From Heterobilharzia americana (Eukaryota > Platyhelminthes > Trematoda > Strigeidida > Schistosomatidae), in NCBI GenBank assembly GCA_944470555.2, contig OX104134.1:49908691-49972690 (forward strand): a stretch of 64,000 nucleotides of DNA. The letters are read 5' to 3'. Both the position numbers and the translations under genes were made by a program. Under the pieces are notes generated by a model. It made no database searches. It was not told where the DNA came from and saw only the letters and a program-made list of their open reading frames with translations. The first letter of the stretch is position 1. Every line of letters starts with the position of its first letter. This document shows positions 36,312 to 45,229 of this stretch, piece by piece.

Positions 36312-37745
36312 TGTTATTATCATTATTATTTGTCCCTTGGGATCCTGACGGAACATAGGGCTTCAGTAGCACGTCTCTGGTGCACTCTGTTCTCTGCAAT
36401 CCTTTGAACCTGGAGGCATGGCAGCCCACAAGCTCTCATTTCCTCCTCACACGATCTCCTCCATATCACCCTCGGATGCCCAACTCATTGCCTCCATCTG
36501 GGTTCCACTCGAGGGCCTGACGCGTGATGTCTCCAATGGGCCTTCTCAGTGTATGTCCAATCCATCTCCACTTCCTTCCGCATGTATGTGTTGGGTGATA
36601 GGTTCTTGGTTGGTTCGCTGCCAGAGTTCCTTGTTGCTTATTATTTGTGGCCATCTGAGTTTCAGTGAAGAGCGAAGGCAGTTGTTGATGAATGCCTGTA
36701 GTTTGCCTGGAAAGCACCAAGTCTCTGAACCGTACAGAAGCATTGACCTGACGTTGGTGTTGAAAAACCGGATCTTGTTTCACATGCGGAGTGCAGATCT
36801 CCACACTGGTTTCAGGCTAATGAACGCCTGTCTTGCTGTCTCAATTCTAGCTTTGGCGTCCTCGTCTGTGCCGCCCGTAGTTGAGACGGTGCTTCCCAGA
36901 TAGGTGAAAGAGGCTACTTCCTTTAAGTTTCTCCCGTTGATGGTGATTGGAGTTTGTTGTTGTTGGTCGGGTATCTTCATCACCCCTGTCTTCTCTACGT
37001 TCACTTGAATGGTGTCCCGTCTTCGCTGCCCTGCCACTTCTGTCAACTTGTTAGTCTTCGCCTGTAGATCTTCAAGTTTGTGTGACATCAGACACAAATC
37101 ATCGGGGAAATCTAGATCTTCTAGGTTCTTTTCCGCAGTCTAGTGTATCCCCCTCTTCTCGCTCCCCACTGTTTGCTGCATGATGCAGTCGGCCACAATC
37201 AGGAATATTATGGGTGATAGTAGATAGCCCTGTTTTACTCCTGTCTTCACTTCAAAAGCATCCCTGAGCTTCCATTGTGAATTACTTGGCATGTGGAGTC
37301 TTCATATACTTGTTGAATGAGATTGATAAGGGTTTTTGGTACTTCGTAGTGTTGAAGCAGCTGCCAAATTACCTCTCGGTAGACTCTATCAAAGGCCTTT
37401 TCAAAGTGGATGAAGTTGAGGTAGAGAGTTGACTGCCGTTTTGTACTTCGTTCTATGATTATGTGAAGAATTACAATTTGGTCCGCAGATGATTTGTACT
37501 TCCTGAAGCCTGCCTGTTCCGGTCGTAGTCTTGAATCCAGTGCATCCTTTAGCCTATCCAGGATGATGCGGCATAATATTTTGCTTGGGGTGAGCAGGAG
37601 CGTGAATCTACGCTAGTCCTTGCAAACACTGAGGTCTCCCTTCTTCGTGAGTATGAAGAGGTAGCCCCTCTTCCAATCAACCAGCAGGTACCTTTCCTTC
37701 CTTGCAAACATTCTGCAGAAGTGGCGTGAGCATGTCCGCTCTCCC
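36312..37745 (-). pseudogene. LINE J: RTE-clade reverse transcriptase, 5'-truncated
   Basis: This belongs to a different clade from its neighbours. From about 37740 leftward the decayed RT shows a pre-palm block ending in a KILCRIILDRLKDALDSRL-like stretch, then RPEQAGFRKYKSSADQI and FEKAFDRVYREVIW. The post-palm region at 37097-36780 holds LMSHKLEDLQAKTN, VEKTGVMKIP and FTYLGSTVSTTGGTDEDAKA. The C-terminus at 36804-36466 contains [11 protein letters not shown] and [24 protein letters not shown] residues. These are typical of RTE-type LINEs such as schistosome SR2. The minus strand ends in an AATAATGATAATAAC-like short-repeat tail at about 36312-36330, characteristic of RTE 3' ends. No endonuclease remains. 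Confidence 0.85.
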
Positions 37746-38287
37746 AGTTGAACAACTGCACCATATTATGGCTGGCTGAGATCGTCTGGTTTCCCGGTTC
37801 TGGGCAAGGAGTGTTTTTGTAAGTATCTTTGTGTGGAAATGAACCAACCCGAGAGAGGTTCATGGCGCTATATGCCATCGGGCGACTAAAGGGACTTGAA
37901 ATCGATGGGTGGAGTTGTTTGTTGTTAAAACGTTTAGATCTCCATGACGTTCTGCGTAGGGATACTGAATTCAGCAACACAGCCGGGGAGGTGCGTTTCT
38001 CAGACTGGTCTGCCTGTGTGATACGATCGGATTGACCGCTTTGGGATGCTTGCAGTTCATTGCTAAGAGTTGTGTTGTCATCTAGGTCCGTGGATACTGT
38101 ATTTATGCACGTTGTTGGTATGGAGTTTGCATTACTTATGCTCCATATTCTACTTATAAGTTCCACACTGGTAGCTAGTAGAGATGTAAAGGTCAGAGTA
38201 GTTCTCGTAAAAATGTCACACCCACGACTCGTTAACTGCTTCCACATACGGCAAACGCACAAATCGCAAAACATGCGAGGTCAGTCA
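37746..38287 (-). pseudogene. LINE K ORF1, middle part (left copy)
   Basis: A Ser/Thr-rich ORF1 segment of the D family, open through 37829-38287 (DDNTTLSNELQASQSGQSDR, FSRPMAYSAMNLSRVGSFPH). It continues without interruption from the ORF1 N-terminus in the palindrome's left arm (38288 onward). It is cut at 37745 by element J; the open frame 37549-38274 is a chance fusion of K with an out-of-frame part of J. A near-identical copy at 54640-55100 continues past the J junction to about 55260. The segment lacks the BEL insertion found at the equivalent position of the other two copies, so it represents the empty site. Confidence 0.8.
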
Positions 38288-39002
38288 GCTACGGAATTTA
38301 CATGTGCGGCGGTGATGAGAAGTTCAACAGGCACCTTAGCCTTGTTACATGGTATCGTGGGTGCAATCATTCTGAGAGTCAGGGTTGCGTCTTTCGTTGC
38401 ACGGCGAGTTAAACCGGAACGGAACAGGATGCGGGACCTGACTGATCCTTCCCTTGGGCGACGAACATTACGAGCTTGGCCAGGTGACCTGCATGCATGT
38501 AAACAATCAGTCTTAACGCGCTCTACTGAGGAACTGTCAGCAAGGTTGAAGACTGATAAAATGGGGAGGATCGCATTCAGTTGCTCACCCCACTGGCTGC
38601 AAAGTCAACTAATCACTCGCATTTTATCAAACTATCAATTGAGGAGTCACAGTTGGGGCCTAACAAATCCATTGGTGCGAGGAAATATTCCGTCTTACAC
38701 TGCATATTCCTAACTGCTTTCAAGACTTCCAGAACATGGGACTAAACTTTATTGACATCGCTATAAACGTCAGTCATAAGGTCGGGTAGCTTAAGCGACG
38801 GACTGCAATCGCTGGTGGAACTTTTAACCTTAGGCGATCAATCAGACATTTTCAGCCTTCTCGCGCTACAATACTTTTATTTCTACGGAGGCTACTGAAA
38901 CTCGTTTTCATTCTCGGCAAAGCAAGCAAGAAGTCCCAAGGATACAAATAATGTTACACAAATAATTACCAAGTTGAACAATAACAGGTATTAGATATCA
39001 GT
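38288..39002 (-). pseudogene. LINE ORF1 5' UTR/N-terminus (left arm copy)
   Basis: The 5' end of a D-family LINE. Decayed frames include SPKVKSSTSDCSPSLKLPDL, DVYSDVNKV and SLIKCE (compare D: MADVYNGV and NLIKCE). An RRM-like stretch near 38400-38560 is readable in the third frame (VERVKTDCLHACRS, RNVRRPREGSVRSRILF). An antisense frame of 133-217 codons on the plus strand is only a shadow. Stops and frameshifts show it is dead. It joins K without interruption. Confidence 0.75.
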
Positions 39003-39339
39003 TAACCCCAACAGAGTCGCGAGTTAGGCAATAGCTTTCTTTGCCAGCTTTTAGGGGGTTTTTCGACGAGCGCTCGACACCATCCAACTTTCTGCTACCT
39101 TGAAATCGAGATGGATTTGGGTAACTCCAACGTTTGGAGGACAGGTTGAGTGCTTCTCTCTGTTGCCCATGTTCTGACAATTGCAGAACTTGGAGAGAGT
39201 AATGTACACCCTCAAGAGATTCAGGGTTCTTCCAGAAGGCGCATAGCAACCAGATACAGCAGAAATGTGCAAAATTTCCTTGAACACATGGGAAACGAGA
39301 AGCTACATCACGTTTGTAAGTAGCGTCCCTTGAATAGGC

Positions 39340-39690
39340 TGTATCCATTGATGGCTGCCAACGTCTATTCGAAGGGGATGTCAACTTTTGTATCCCAGAA
39401 TTAATTTTGAAAGCAACGGTCTCCTCGTTTAGTGGGCGTCCCGTATGTAATGTCCTAATATATTCGTAAATCTCATGGATCGAGTGAAGTGACACGAAGT
39501 CTCTCAGCGAGTGACGTTGTGACGATAATTTCCCAATTTTATGGCGGAATATTTTGGAGATATATGGATCTTGCTCCCCACACAGCCTAACTGTTTTCGC
39601 AGAAGCAACGATACCTAGATATTCAACATCGAATATTGATAGTGTGAGCGTGGAAAATAAAATTTTTGATCTCTTGCGTCTGGTTCTTAG
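39340..39690 (-). pseudogene. LINE ORF2 EN-RT linker fragment (left arm)
   Basis: Reads QDPYISKIFRHKIGKL, RHSLRDFVSLHSIHEIYEY and ending SNRRWQPSMDTAY. This aligns with the linker of element C (NPYIPKIFLNKL, SSRDFMSLHSIHETY). Upstream endonuclease and downstream RT are absent. It sits directly next to an unrelated LINE 5' end, so the arm is a fusion of LINE pieces. Confidence 0.75.
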
Positions 39691-40147
39691 AGTTTGGTTC
39701 GAGTTGTTCGGTTCATTCCCACAGTGGACGAAGAAATCCCTCTGCTTTCCTGCTTTTGGACCCGGCGAGGTGGATGTTTCGTGGGTTAGTGATTTGTAAT
39801 TTGTAGAGTGATTGGGGAGCTACGGGTTGCTGGGACTGCCGTGACTCCTGTCTGTGTAGGTACCTGAAAGAGAATAGTAAGGTCGTGGTAGAGAGTGAAA
39901 CGACTGAAGGAAAAAAAGAAAGTAAAGGAAGAGAAAAAGGAAAAGGGAGAAAGTAAAAAAAGAAGAAAAAGGAGGAGACAAGGAAGAGAAATAAAGGCTA
40001 GAAAAGTATGTGGGAATTGCCCAAATGGTAAAAATGGACAGCGTAGGTCTATTTCCCGGAAGAGGGTTGGTAGGTGATATGAGTGCATTAGGGGTGTGAT
40101 AGTGTGGCAGATGATGGAGGTGAGGGTGGGCTAGTAGGGTTGGTGAC

Positions 40148-40378
40148 TACCTGAGTACGTCCGCGGTAGACCATGTGAGGTGATCTAACTGTCTCTTGAA
40201 TAAGTCGACTGCGGAGGCTATGACGATATATCGCGGTAGGAATTCCATGTGTGCACAGTCTCAGGGAGTAAATATTGGGCTTGGGCATGTTGTTGGCCCT
40301 CTGCAGATGCTCCGCACAACCTTACGGCTTCAATACCCCCGATATGATTACACTCGACAGGCACAACCATGATCATCC
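40148..40378 (-). pseudogene. LINE M RT C-terminus (left arm)
   Basis: Inverted twin of 42324-42554. It lies downstream (minus strand) of the 430-bp repeat and upstream of a pyrimidine-rich 3' UTR. Confidence 0.6.
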
Positions 40379-40772
40379 CTCCCCCATGAATATATAAAGC
40401 GTGGTTACCATTGCAGCAAAAACCATGGATTTTATTTAAATGTTTATAACTACATTGAACTTTTGTACGCGGGTTTTCTACACATAGCCAAATACCTGGT
40501 CTAAAATCCCCAATCCCTCTATTCTATAGTGACATCTTCGGCTTCAGTTTAGTTTCCACTGCTTTCGAATGCACCTTCATCCTCTTTCCCATCAGCTTAC
40601 CTATAAACAGTTGATTTTGGATACTTCTTTAAGTAACCTTTGTAGTCAGTACAAAGAACTCACCCAGATGTGTCATGGTTGACCTACTCCTTGCGTAGTA
40701 TTTTTTTGCTCCTGTTTCGAATTTCTCCTGCTGCTCGCTTTTGTTATTCATTTTTCTGGTCTACCTAATCGG
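40337..40772 (-). repeat. ~430-bp dispersed repeat, copy 2 (inverted)
   Basis: Palindrome left-arm copy of the repeat at 32846-33278. Confidence 0.9.
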
Positions 40773-40781
40773 TAGTTCAGC

Positions 40782-41056
40782 CTTGAGAAGAGGTTGTACA
40801 ATTACGCAGCGACGCACGGTTGCGCTCATCCAACTGTGATGTCGACCAGGCTGACACGACCCACCAACTCGGTACGGCCAACCGTTACCGAACACTTCGT
40901 AAAACCACCATCAATGAGAACTTGGCTCGACTTCATGCCTTCCCATAAACGTCTCCTACTAAAAGAATTACTGTATTCTCATTCTTCCGATCATGTCATT
41001 TATTATTCCCCCTCCGACTTTACGCTCTCAAACCTCAACAAAAGCTCTCGCCATCC
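40782..41056 (+). pseudogene. LINE N RT C-terminus (left arm)
   Basis: Inverted twin of 41644-41920. It stops at the palindrome spacer and lacks the 3' UTR that the right copy keeps. Confidence 0.55.
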
Positions 41057-41643
41057 ATCCATATCCGCCTCATGAATTTCACCAACTGTTAATCAGGTTA
41101 TGCGCACTAATGACCTGATATGTAAATTATTTAATACTAGAAACCAGTTAGTAACCATTCAAAAATATGAATTTGGTGGTGCTTGCAAAACTGGTATACC
41201 TCATGTTCAATATCCAACACCTTTTAACGAGCTGTGTAGAACAACCGATTTCTTCGCGCTCGCTCCTAGGTCTGAGGAAAGGTTCCAGTTATTTGGTGGA
41301 TTCCAATGCAGTAATTCCACCCACTCGACTGCTGTAGCTGTGGTTAGTCCGACAGGCGGTTGAGTGTTGGTTGGATCCGTAGGGAGTGATGTTTGTTTGT
41401 TTGCTTTTTCTTCCGAGGACTGTGGTGCAGATGGGCTCCCCAAGTGTCGTGCCAGCAGACAATTGGTCGGACTGGTTGTAAAAAGGAGATGAAAAATATG
41501 TGCAGAGAAATCAAGGGAGAAAGTGCAGAGAAAGACAAAATAGAAAAGAAAAGGAAAAAAGGAAGAAAAATAATACATAAAAAAATGAGGGAAACGGAAA
41601 CGGCACGGAAGAAGAGACATTAGTAGGTTCATGGGGGGTAAGC
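41057..41643 (-). other. Palindrome spacer: LINE 3' UTR
   Basis: The only unique part of the palindrome. On the minus strand it continues the 3' end of the LINE fragment at 41644-41920, with a pyrimidine-rich stretch (41480-41620) and then a block related to 24230-24540. It therefore looks like the 3' untranslated region of a LINE G-type element, belonging by continuity to the right arm. Confidence 0.65.
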
Positions 41644-41920
41644 GATGGCGAGAGCTTTTGTTGAGGTTTGAGAGCGTAAAGTCGGGAGGGGGAATAATAA
41701 ATGACATGATCGGAAGAATGAGAATACAGTAATTCTTTTAGTAGGAGACGTTTATGGGAAGGCATGAAGTCGAGCCAAGTTCTCATTGATGGTGGTTTTA
41801 CGAAGTGTTCGGTAACGGTTGGCCGTACCGAGTTGGTGGGTCGTGTCAGCCTGGTCGACATCACAGTTGGATGAGCGCAACCGTGCGTCGCTGCGTAATT
41901 GTACAACCTCTTCTCAAGGC
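41090..41920 (-). pseudogene. LINE N: RT C-terminus plus 3' UTR
   Basis: The start of this minus-strand piece (SLEKRLYNYAATHGCAHP) resembles the C-terminal end of LINE G ORF2 (ESFRKRLDSHAETHGLP). The 3' UTR runs through a pyrimidine-rich tract and the block shared with 24230-24540. I read it as the extreme 3' end of a G-type LINE, which is the normal product of 5' truncation. Confidence 0.55.
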
Positions 41921-41929
41921 TGAACTACC

Positions 41930-42365
41930 GATTAGGTAGACCAGAAAAATGAATAACAAAAGCGAGCAGCAGGAGAAATTCGAAACAGGAGCAAAAAAAT
42001 ACTACGCAAGGAGTAGGTCAACCATGACACATCTGGGTGAGTTCTTTGTACTGACTACAAAGGTTACTTAAAGAAGTATCCAAAATCAACTGTTTATAGG
42101 TAAGCTGATGGGAAAGAGGATGAAGGTGCATTCGAAAGCAGTGGAAACTAAACTGAAGCCGAAGATGTCACTATAGAATAGAGGGATTGGGGATTTTAGA
42201 CCAGGTATTTGGCTATGTGTAGAAAACCCGCGTACAAAAGTTCAATGTAGTTATAAACATTTAAATAAAATCCATGGTTTTTGCTGCAATGGTAACCACG
42301 CTTTATATATTCATGGGGGAGGGATGATCATGGTTGTGCCTGTCGAGTGTAATCATATCGGGGGT
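41930..42365 (+). repeat. ~430-bp dispersed repeat, copy 3
   Basis: Palindrome right-arm copy, in the same orientation as 32846-33278. Confidence 0.9.
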
Positions 42366-42554
42366 ATTGAAGCCGTAAGGTTGTGCGGAGCATCTGCAGA
42401 GGGCCAACAACATGCCCAAGCCCAATATTTACTCCCTGAGACTGTGCACACATGGAATTCCCTACCGCGATATATCGTCATAGCCTCCGCAGTCGACTTA
42501 TTCAAGAGACAGTTAGATCACCTCACATGGTCTACCGCGGACGTACTCAGGTAG
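42324..42554 (+). pseudogene. LINE M RT C-terminus (right arm)
   Basis: The last ~75 codons of a LINE ORF2. The block YLLPETVHTWNSLPRYIVIA, then VDLFKRQLDHL, corresponds to the C-terminal WNSLP signature of CR1/L2-like reverse transcriptases. A stop follows at 42552-42554. It is preceded in frame by the end of the 430-bp repeat, so that repeat may be upstream ORF2 sequence too decayed to recognise, or a separate insertion. A pyrimidine-rich 3' UTR follows. Confidence 0.65.
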
Positions 42555-42639
42555 TCACCAACCCTACTAGCCCACCCTCACCTCCATCATCTGCCACACT
42601 ATCACACCCCTAATGCACTCATATCACCTACCAACCCTC

Positions 42640-42800
42640 TTCCGGGAAATAGACCTACGCTGTCCATTTTTACCATTTGGGCAATTCCCACATACTTTTC
42701 TAGCCTTTATTTCTCTTCCTTGTCTCCTCCTTTTTCTTCTTTTTTTACTTTCTCCCTTTTCCTTTTTCTCTTCCTTTACTTTCTTTTTTTCCTTCAGTCG
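42640..42800 (+). repeat. Pyrimidine-rich tract in LINE M 3' UTR
   Basis: C/T-rich low-complexity sequence. The inverted copy is at about 39900-40060. It creates artificial Phe/Ser/Leu-rich or Lys/Glu-rich open frames on the two strands that should not be taken as genes. Confidence 0.85.
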
Positions 42801-43019
42801 TTTCACTCTCTACCACGACCTTACTATTCTCTTTCAGGTACCTACACAGACAGGAGTCACGGCAGTCCCAGCAACCCGTAGCTCCCCAATCACTCTACAA
42901 ATTACAAATCACTAACCCACGAAACATCCACCTCGCCGGGTCCAAAAGCAGGAAAGCAGAGGGGATTTCTTCGTCCACTGTGGGAATGAACCGAACAACT
43001 CGAACCAAACTCTAAGAAC

Positions 43020-43360
43020 CAGACGCAAGAGATCAAAAATTTTATTTTCCACGCTCACACTATCAATATTCGATGTTGAATATCTAGGTATCGTTGCTTC
43101 TGCGAAAACAGTTAGGCTGTGTGGGGAGCAAGATCCATATATCTCCAAAATATTCCGCCATAAAATTGGGAAATTATCGTCACAACGTCACTCGCTGAGA
43201 GACTTCGTGTCACTTCACTCGATCCATGAGATTTACGAATATATTAGGACATTACATACGGGACGCCCACTAAACGAGGAGACCGTTGCTTTCAAAATTA
43301 ATTCTGGGATACAAAAGTTGACATCCCCTTCGAATAGACGTTGGCAGCCATCAATGGATA
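43020..43360 (+). pseudogene. LINE ORF2 EN-RT linker fragment (right arm)
   Basis: Inverted copy of the 39340-39690 fragment. Open as part of the 165-codon frame 43207-43704, whose second half (from about 43370) has no recognisable family. Confidence 0.75.
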
Positions 43361-43699
43361 CAGCCTATTCAAGGGACGCTACTTACAAACGTGATGTAGC
43401 TTCTCGTTTCCCATGTGTTCAAGGAAATTTTGCACATTTCTGCTGTATCTGGTTGCTATGCGCCTTCTGGAAGAACCCTGAATCTCTTGAGGGTGTACAT
43501 TACTCTCTCCAAGTTCTGCAATTGTCAGAACATGGGCAACAGAGAGAAGCACTCAACCTGTCCTCCAAACGTTGGAGTTACCCAAATCCATCTCGATTTC
43601 AAGGTAGCAGAAAGTTGGATGGTGTCGAGCGCTCGTCGAAAAACCCCCTAAAAGCTGGCAAAGAAAGCTATTGCCTAACTCGCGACTCTGTTGGGGTTA

Positions 43700-44414
43700 A
43701 CTGATATCTAATACCTGTTATTGTTCAACTTGGTAATTATTTGTGTAACATTATTTGTATCCTTGGGACTTCTTGCTTGCTTTGCCGAGAATGAAAACGA
43801 GTTTCAGTAGCCTCCGTAGAAATAAAAGTATTGTAGCGCGAGAAGGCTGAAAATGTCTGATTGATCGCCTAAGGTTAAAAGTTCCACCAGCGATTGCAGT
43901 CCGTCGCTTAAGCTACCCGACCTTATGACTGACGTTTATAGCGATGTCAATAAAGTTTAGTCCCATGTTCTGGAAGTCTTGAAAGCAGTTAGGAATATGC
44001 AGTGTAAGACGGAATATTTCCTCGCACCAATGGATTTGTTAGGCCCCAACTGTGACTCCTCAATTGATAGTTTGATAAAATGCGAGTGATTAGTTGACTT
44101 TGCAGCCAGTGGGGTGAGCAACTGAATGCGATCCTCCCCATTTTATCAGTCTTCAACCTTGCTGACAGTTCCTCAGTAGAGCGCGTTAAGACTGATTGTT
44201 TACATGCATGCAGGTCACCTGGCCAAGCTCGTAATGTTCGTCGCCCAAGGGAAGGATCAGTCAGGTCCCGCATCCTGTTCCGTTCCGGTTTAACTCGCCG
44301 TGCAACGAAAGACGCAACCCTGACTCTCAGAATGATTGCACCCACGATACCATGTAACAAGGCTAAGGTGCCTGTTGAACTTCTCGTCACCGCCGCACAT
44401 GTAAATCCCGTAGC
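43700..44414 (+). pseudogene. LINE ORF1 5' UTR/N-terminus (right arm copy)
   Basis: Inverted twin of 38288-39002, here on the plus strand and cut at its 3' side by the BEL 3' LTR. Sequence from acctgttattg at about 43710 onward also occurs at 55740 with scattered differences, which marks the approximate 5' end of the LINE family. Confidence 0.75.
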
Positions 44415-44432
44415 GGATCCGGTCTATTAAAC

Positions 44433-44782
44433 AGAATTCGGTGATCCTGGCCTAAAAGAGGGAAACAGCTCGACGGCGGCAACTGACGTGAATCTGAATG
44501 GTTCCTGCTTTCTACTATATAGCTTCTTAACTTCCGCGAGTGACGCACAGTCAAAGGTTGAATCAAAATATCAAAACACTTTTTGCAGTAATTCAATGGT
44601 AGATTCGAAACAAAATCTGTGGTACTATCAAAGCAACAATAAGTTATGTCAAAATTACAAAAATACCTCAACAGTGCAGTTGGGTAACTATACAGTCCAA
44701 ACCTTCTCGGATGCAAATGCGTACTATACGGTAAAAACCGGTTAAACAAATACAATTGTCAAGTACCTGTCGGTCAATAGGA
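44433..44782 (-). repeat. BEL 3' LTR
   Basis: Matches 50521-50870. About 280 bp (from acgtgaatctgaatgg rightward on the plus strand) differ at only one position that I found. The ~55 bp at the left end differ at roughly a dozen positions. It is essentially identical to 52711-53060. Exact ends are uncertain because no clean TG...CA pair or 5-bp target duplication was seen. Confidence 0.85.
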
Positions 44783-45229
44783 ATATTCCCAATGGAAGGG
44801 GTCAAGACTCTGTCCACCAGAATCAAATCGACAAATAAACGTTTCCAGCAGATGGTCAGAAGACAAACATTCAAATCACAACACAGACGTAAGTTGAACA
44901 AAAACAAAATGTCGGGTGCAGTAAAACATCACCCTGTCAACAGTCCAGCGTCACATAATAGGAAAGTGAAACACTCATAATAAGTCTCAAACATACAAAG
45001 GCAAATACCGAGTGTAAAGTCAAATAAGACAGTTAAACAAGCAAATAACATTACACCGGCGAGGGTCAAAGGTACACCATCCATAACGAGGGTAAAAATG
45101 TTAAAATAAATGTCAATACAATCAAATAAGGGTGATCGGGAGGGATTTTCAGATCATTTTTCCGCCACCAGGCCACCAAAATCCCTCCAGACACGCAAAA
45201 CACCTCTGTGTATTCAGCCGTGGCTCTAT
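44783..45229 (-). other. BEL 3' untranslated region
   Basis: Non-coding stretch between the pol stop and the 3' LTR. The equivalent at 53061-53553 is identical up to about 44905 and then differs at several percent of positions. Confidence 0.7.

Larger units (their letters stand above)
38288..41056. repeat. Giant palindrome, left arm (~2.77 kb)
   Basis: Reverse complement of 41644-44414; paired coordinates sum to about 82,701. Differences seen are one-base homopolymer changes, for example three versus four G near 39745/42959 and two versus three C near 41014/41687. From the outer end inward the arm contains a LINE ORF1 N-terminus, an ORF2 linker fragment, a pyrimidine-rich 3' UTR with an RT C-terminus, the 430-bp repeat, and a LINE G-type RT C-terminus. 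Several open frames are repeated on the opposite strand as a result. Confidence 0.95.
41644..44414. repeat. Giant palindrome, right arm (~2.77 kb)
   Basis: Inverted copy of 38288-41056. The inner edge meets the spacer and the outer edge coincides with the junction to the BEL 3' LTR: after gtaaatcccgtagc the right arm continues ggatccggtc, whereas the left arm continues into ORF1 sequence K. The outer 1.31 kb (43101-44414) is present a third time at 51379-52693. Confidence 0.95.

Noticed and set aside
37549..38274. 241-codon minus-strand open frame that looks like one protein
   Set aside because: It is a chance fusion: LINE ORF1 sequence K to about 37745, then an out-of-frame reading of RTE element J. 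The copy at 54.7 kb diverges exactly at that point.
38060..38713. 217-codon plus-strand frame, with 133-codon twins at 43989-44390 and 52268-52669
   Set aside because: Antisense of the D-family ORF1 N-terminus. The repetition reflects the duplicated cassette, not gene conservation.
39895..40077. Lys/Glu-rich frame and its Phe/Leu/Ser-rich opposite (also 42613-42915)
   Set aside because: Translation of a purine/pyrimidine low-complexity tract in a LINE 3' UTR.
38288..44414. Terminal inverted repeats of a giant DNA transposon (Maverick/Polinton-like)
   Set aside because: The arms sit back to back around a 0.6-kb spacer and contain LINE pieces; there is no transposase, integrase or polymerase B gene between them.
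44488..44745. 85-codon plus frame repeated at 50575-50832 and 52767-53024, with 105-122 codon minus frames
   Set aside because: All lie inside the BEL LTRs. Repetition is due to the LTR, and nothing indicates an LTR-encoded protein.
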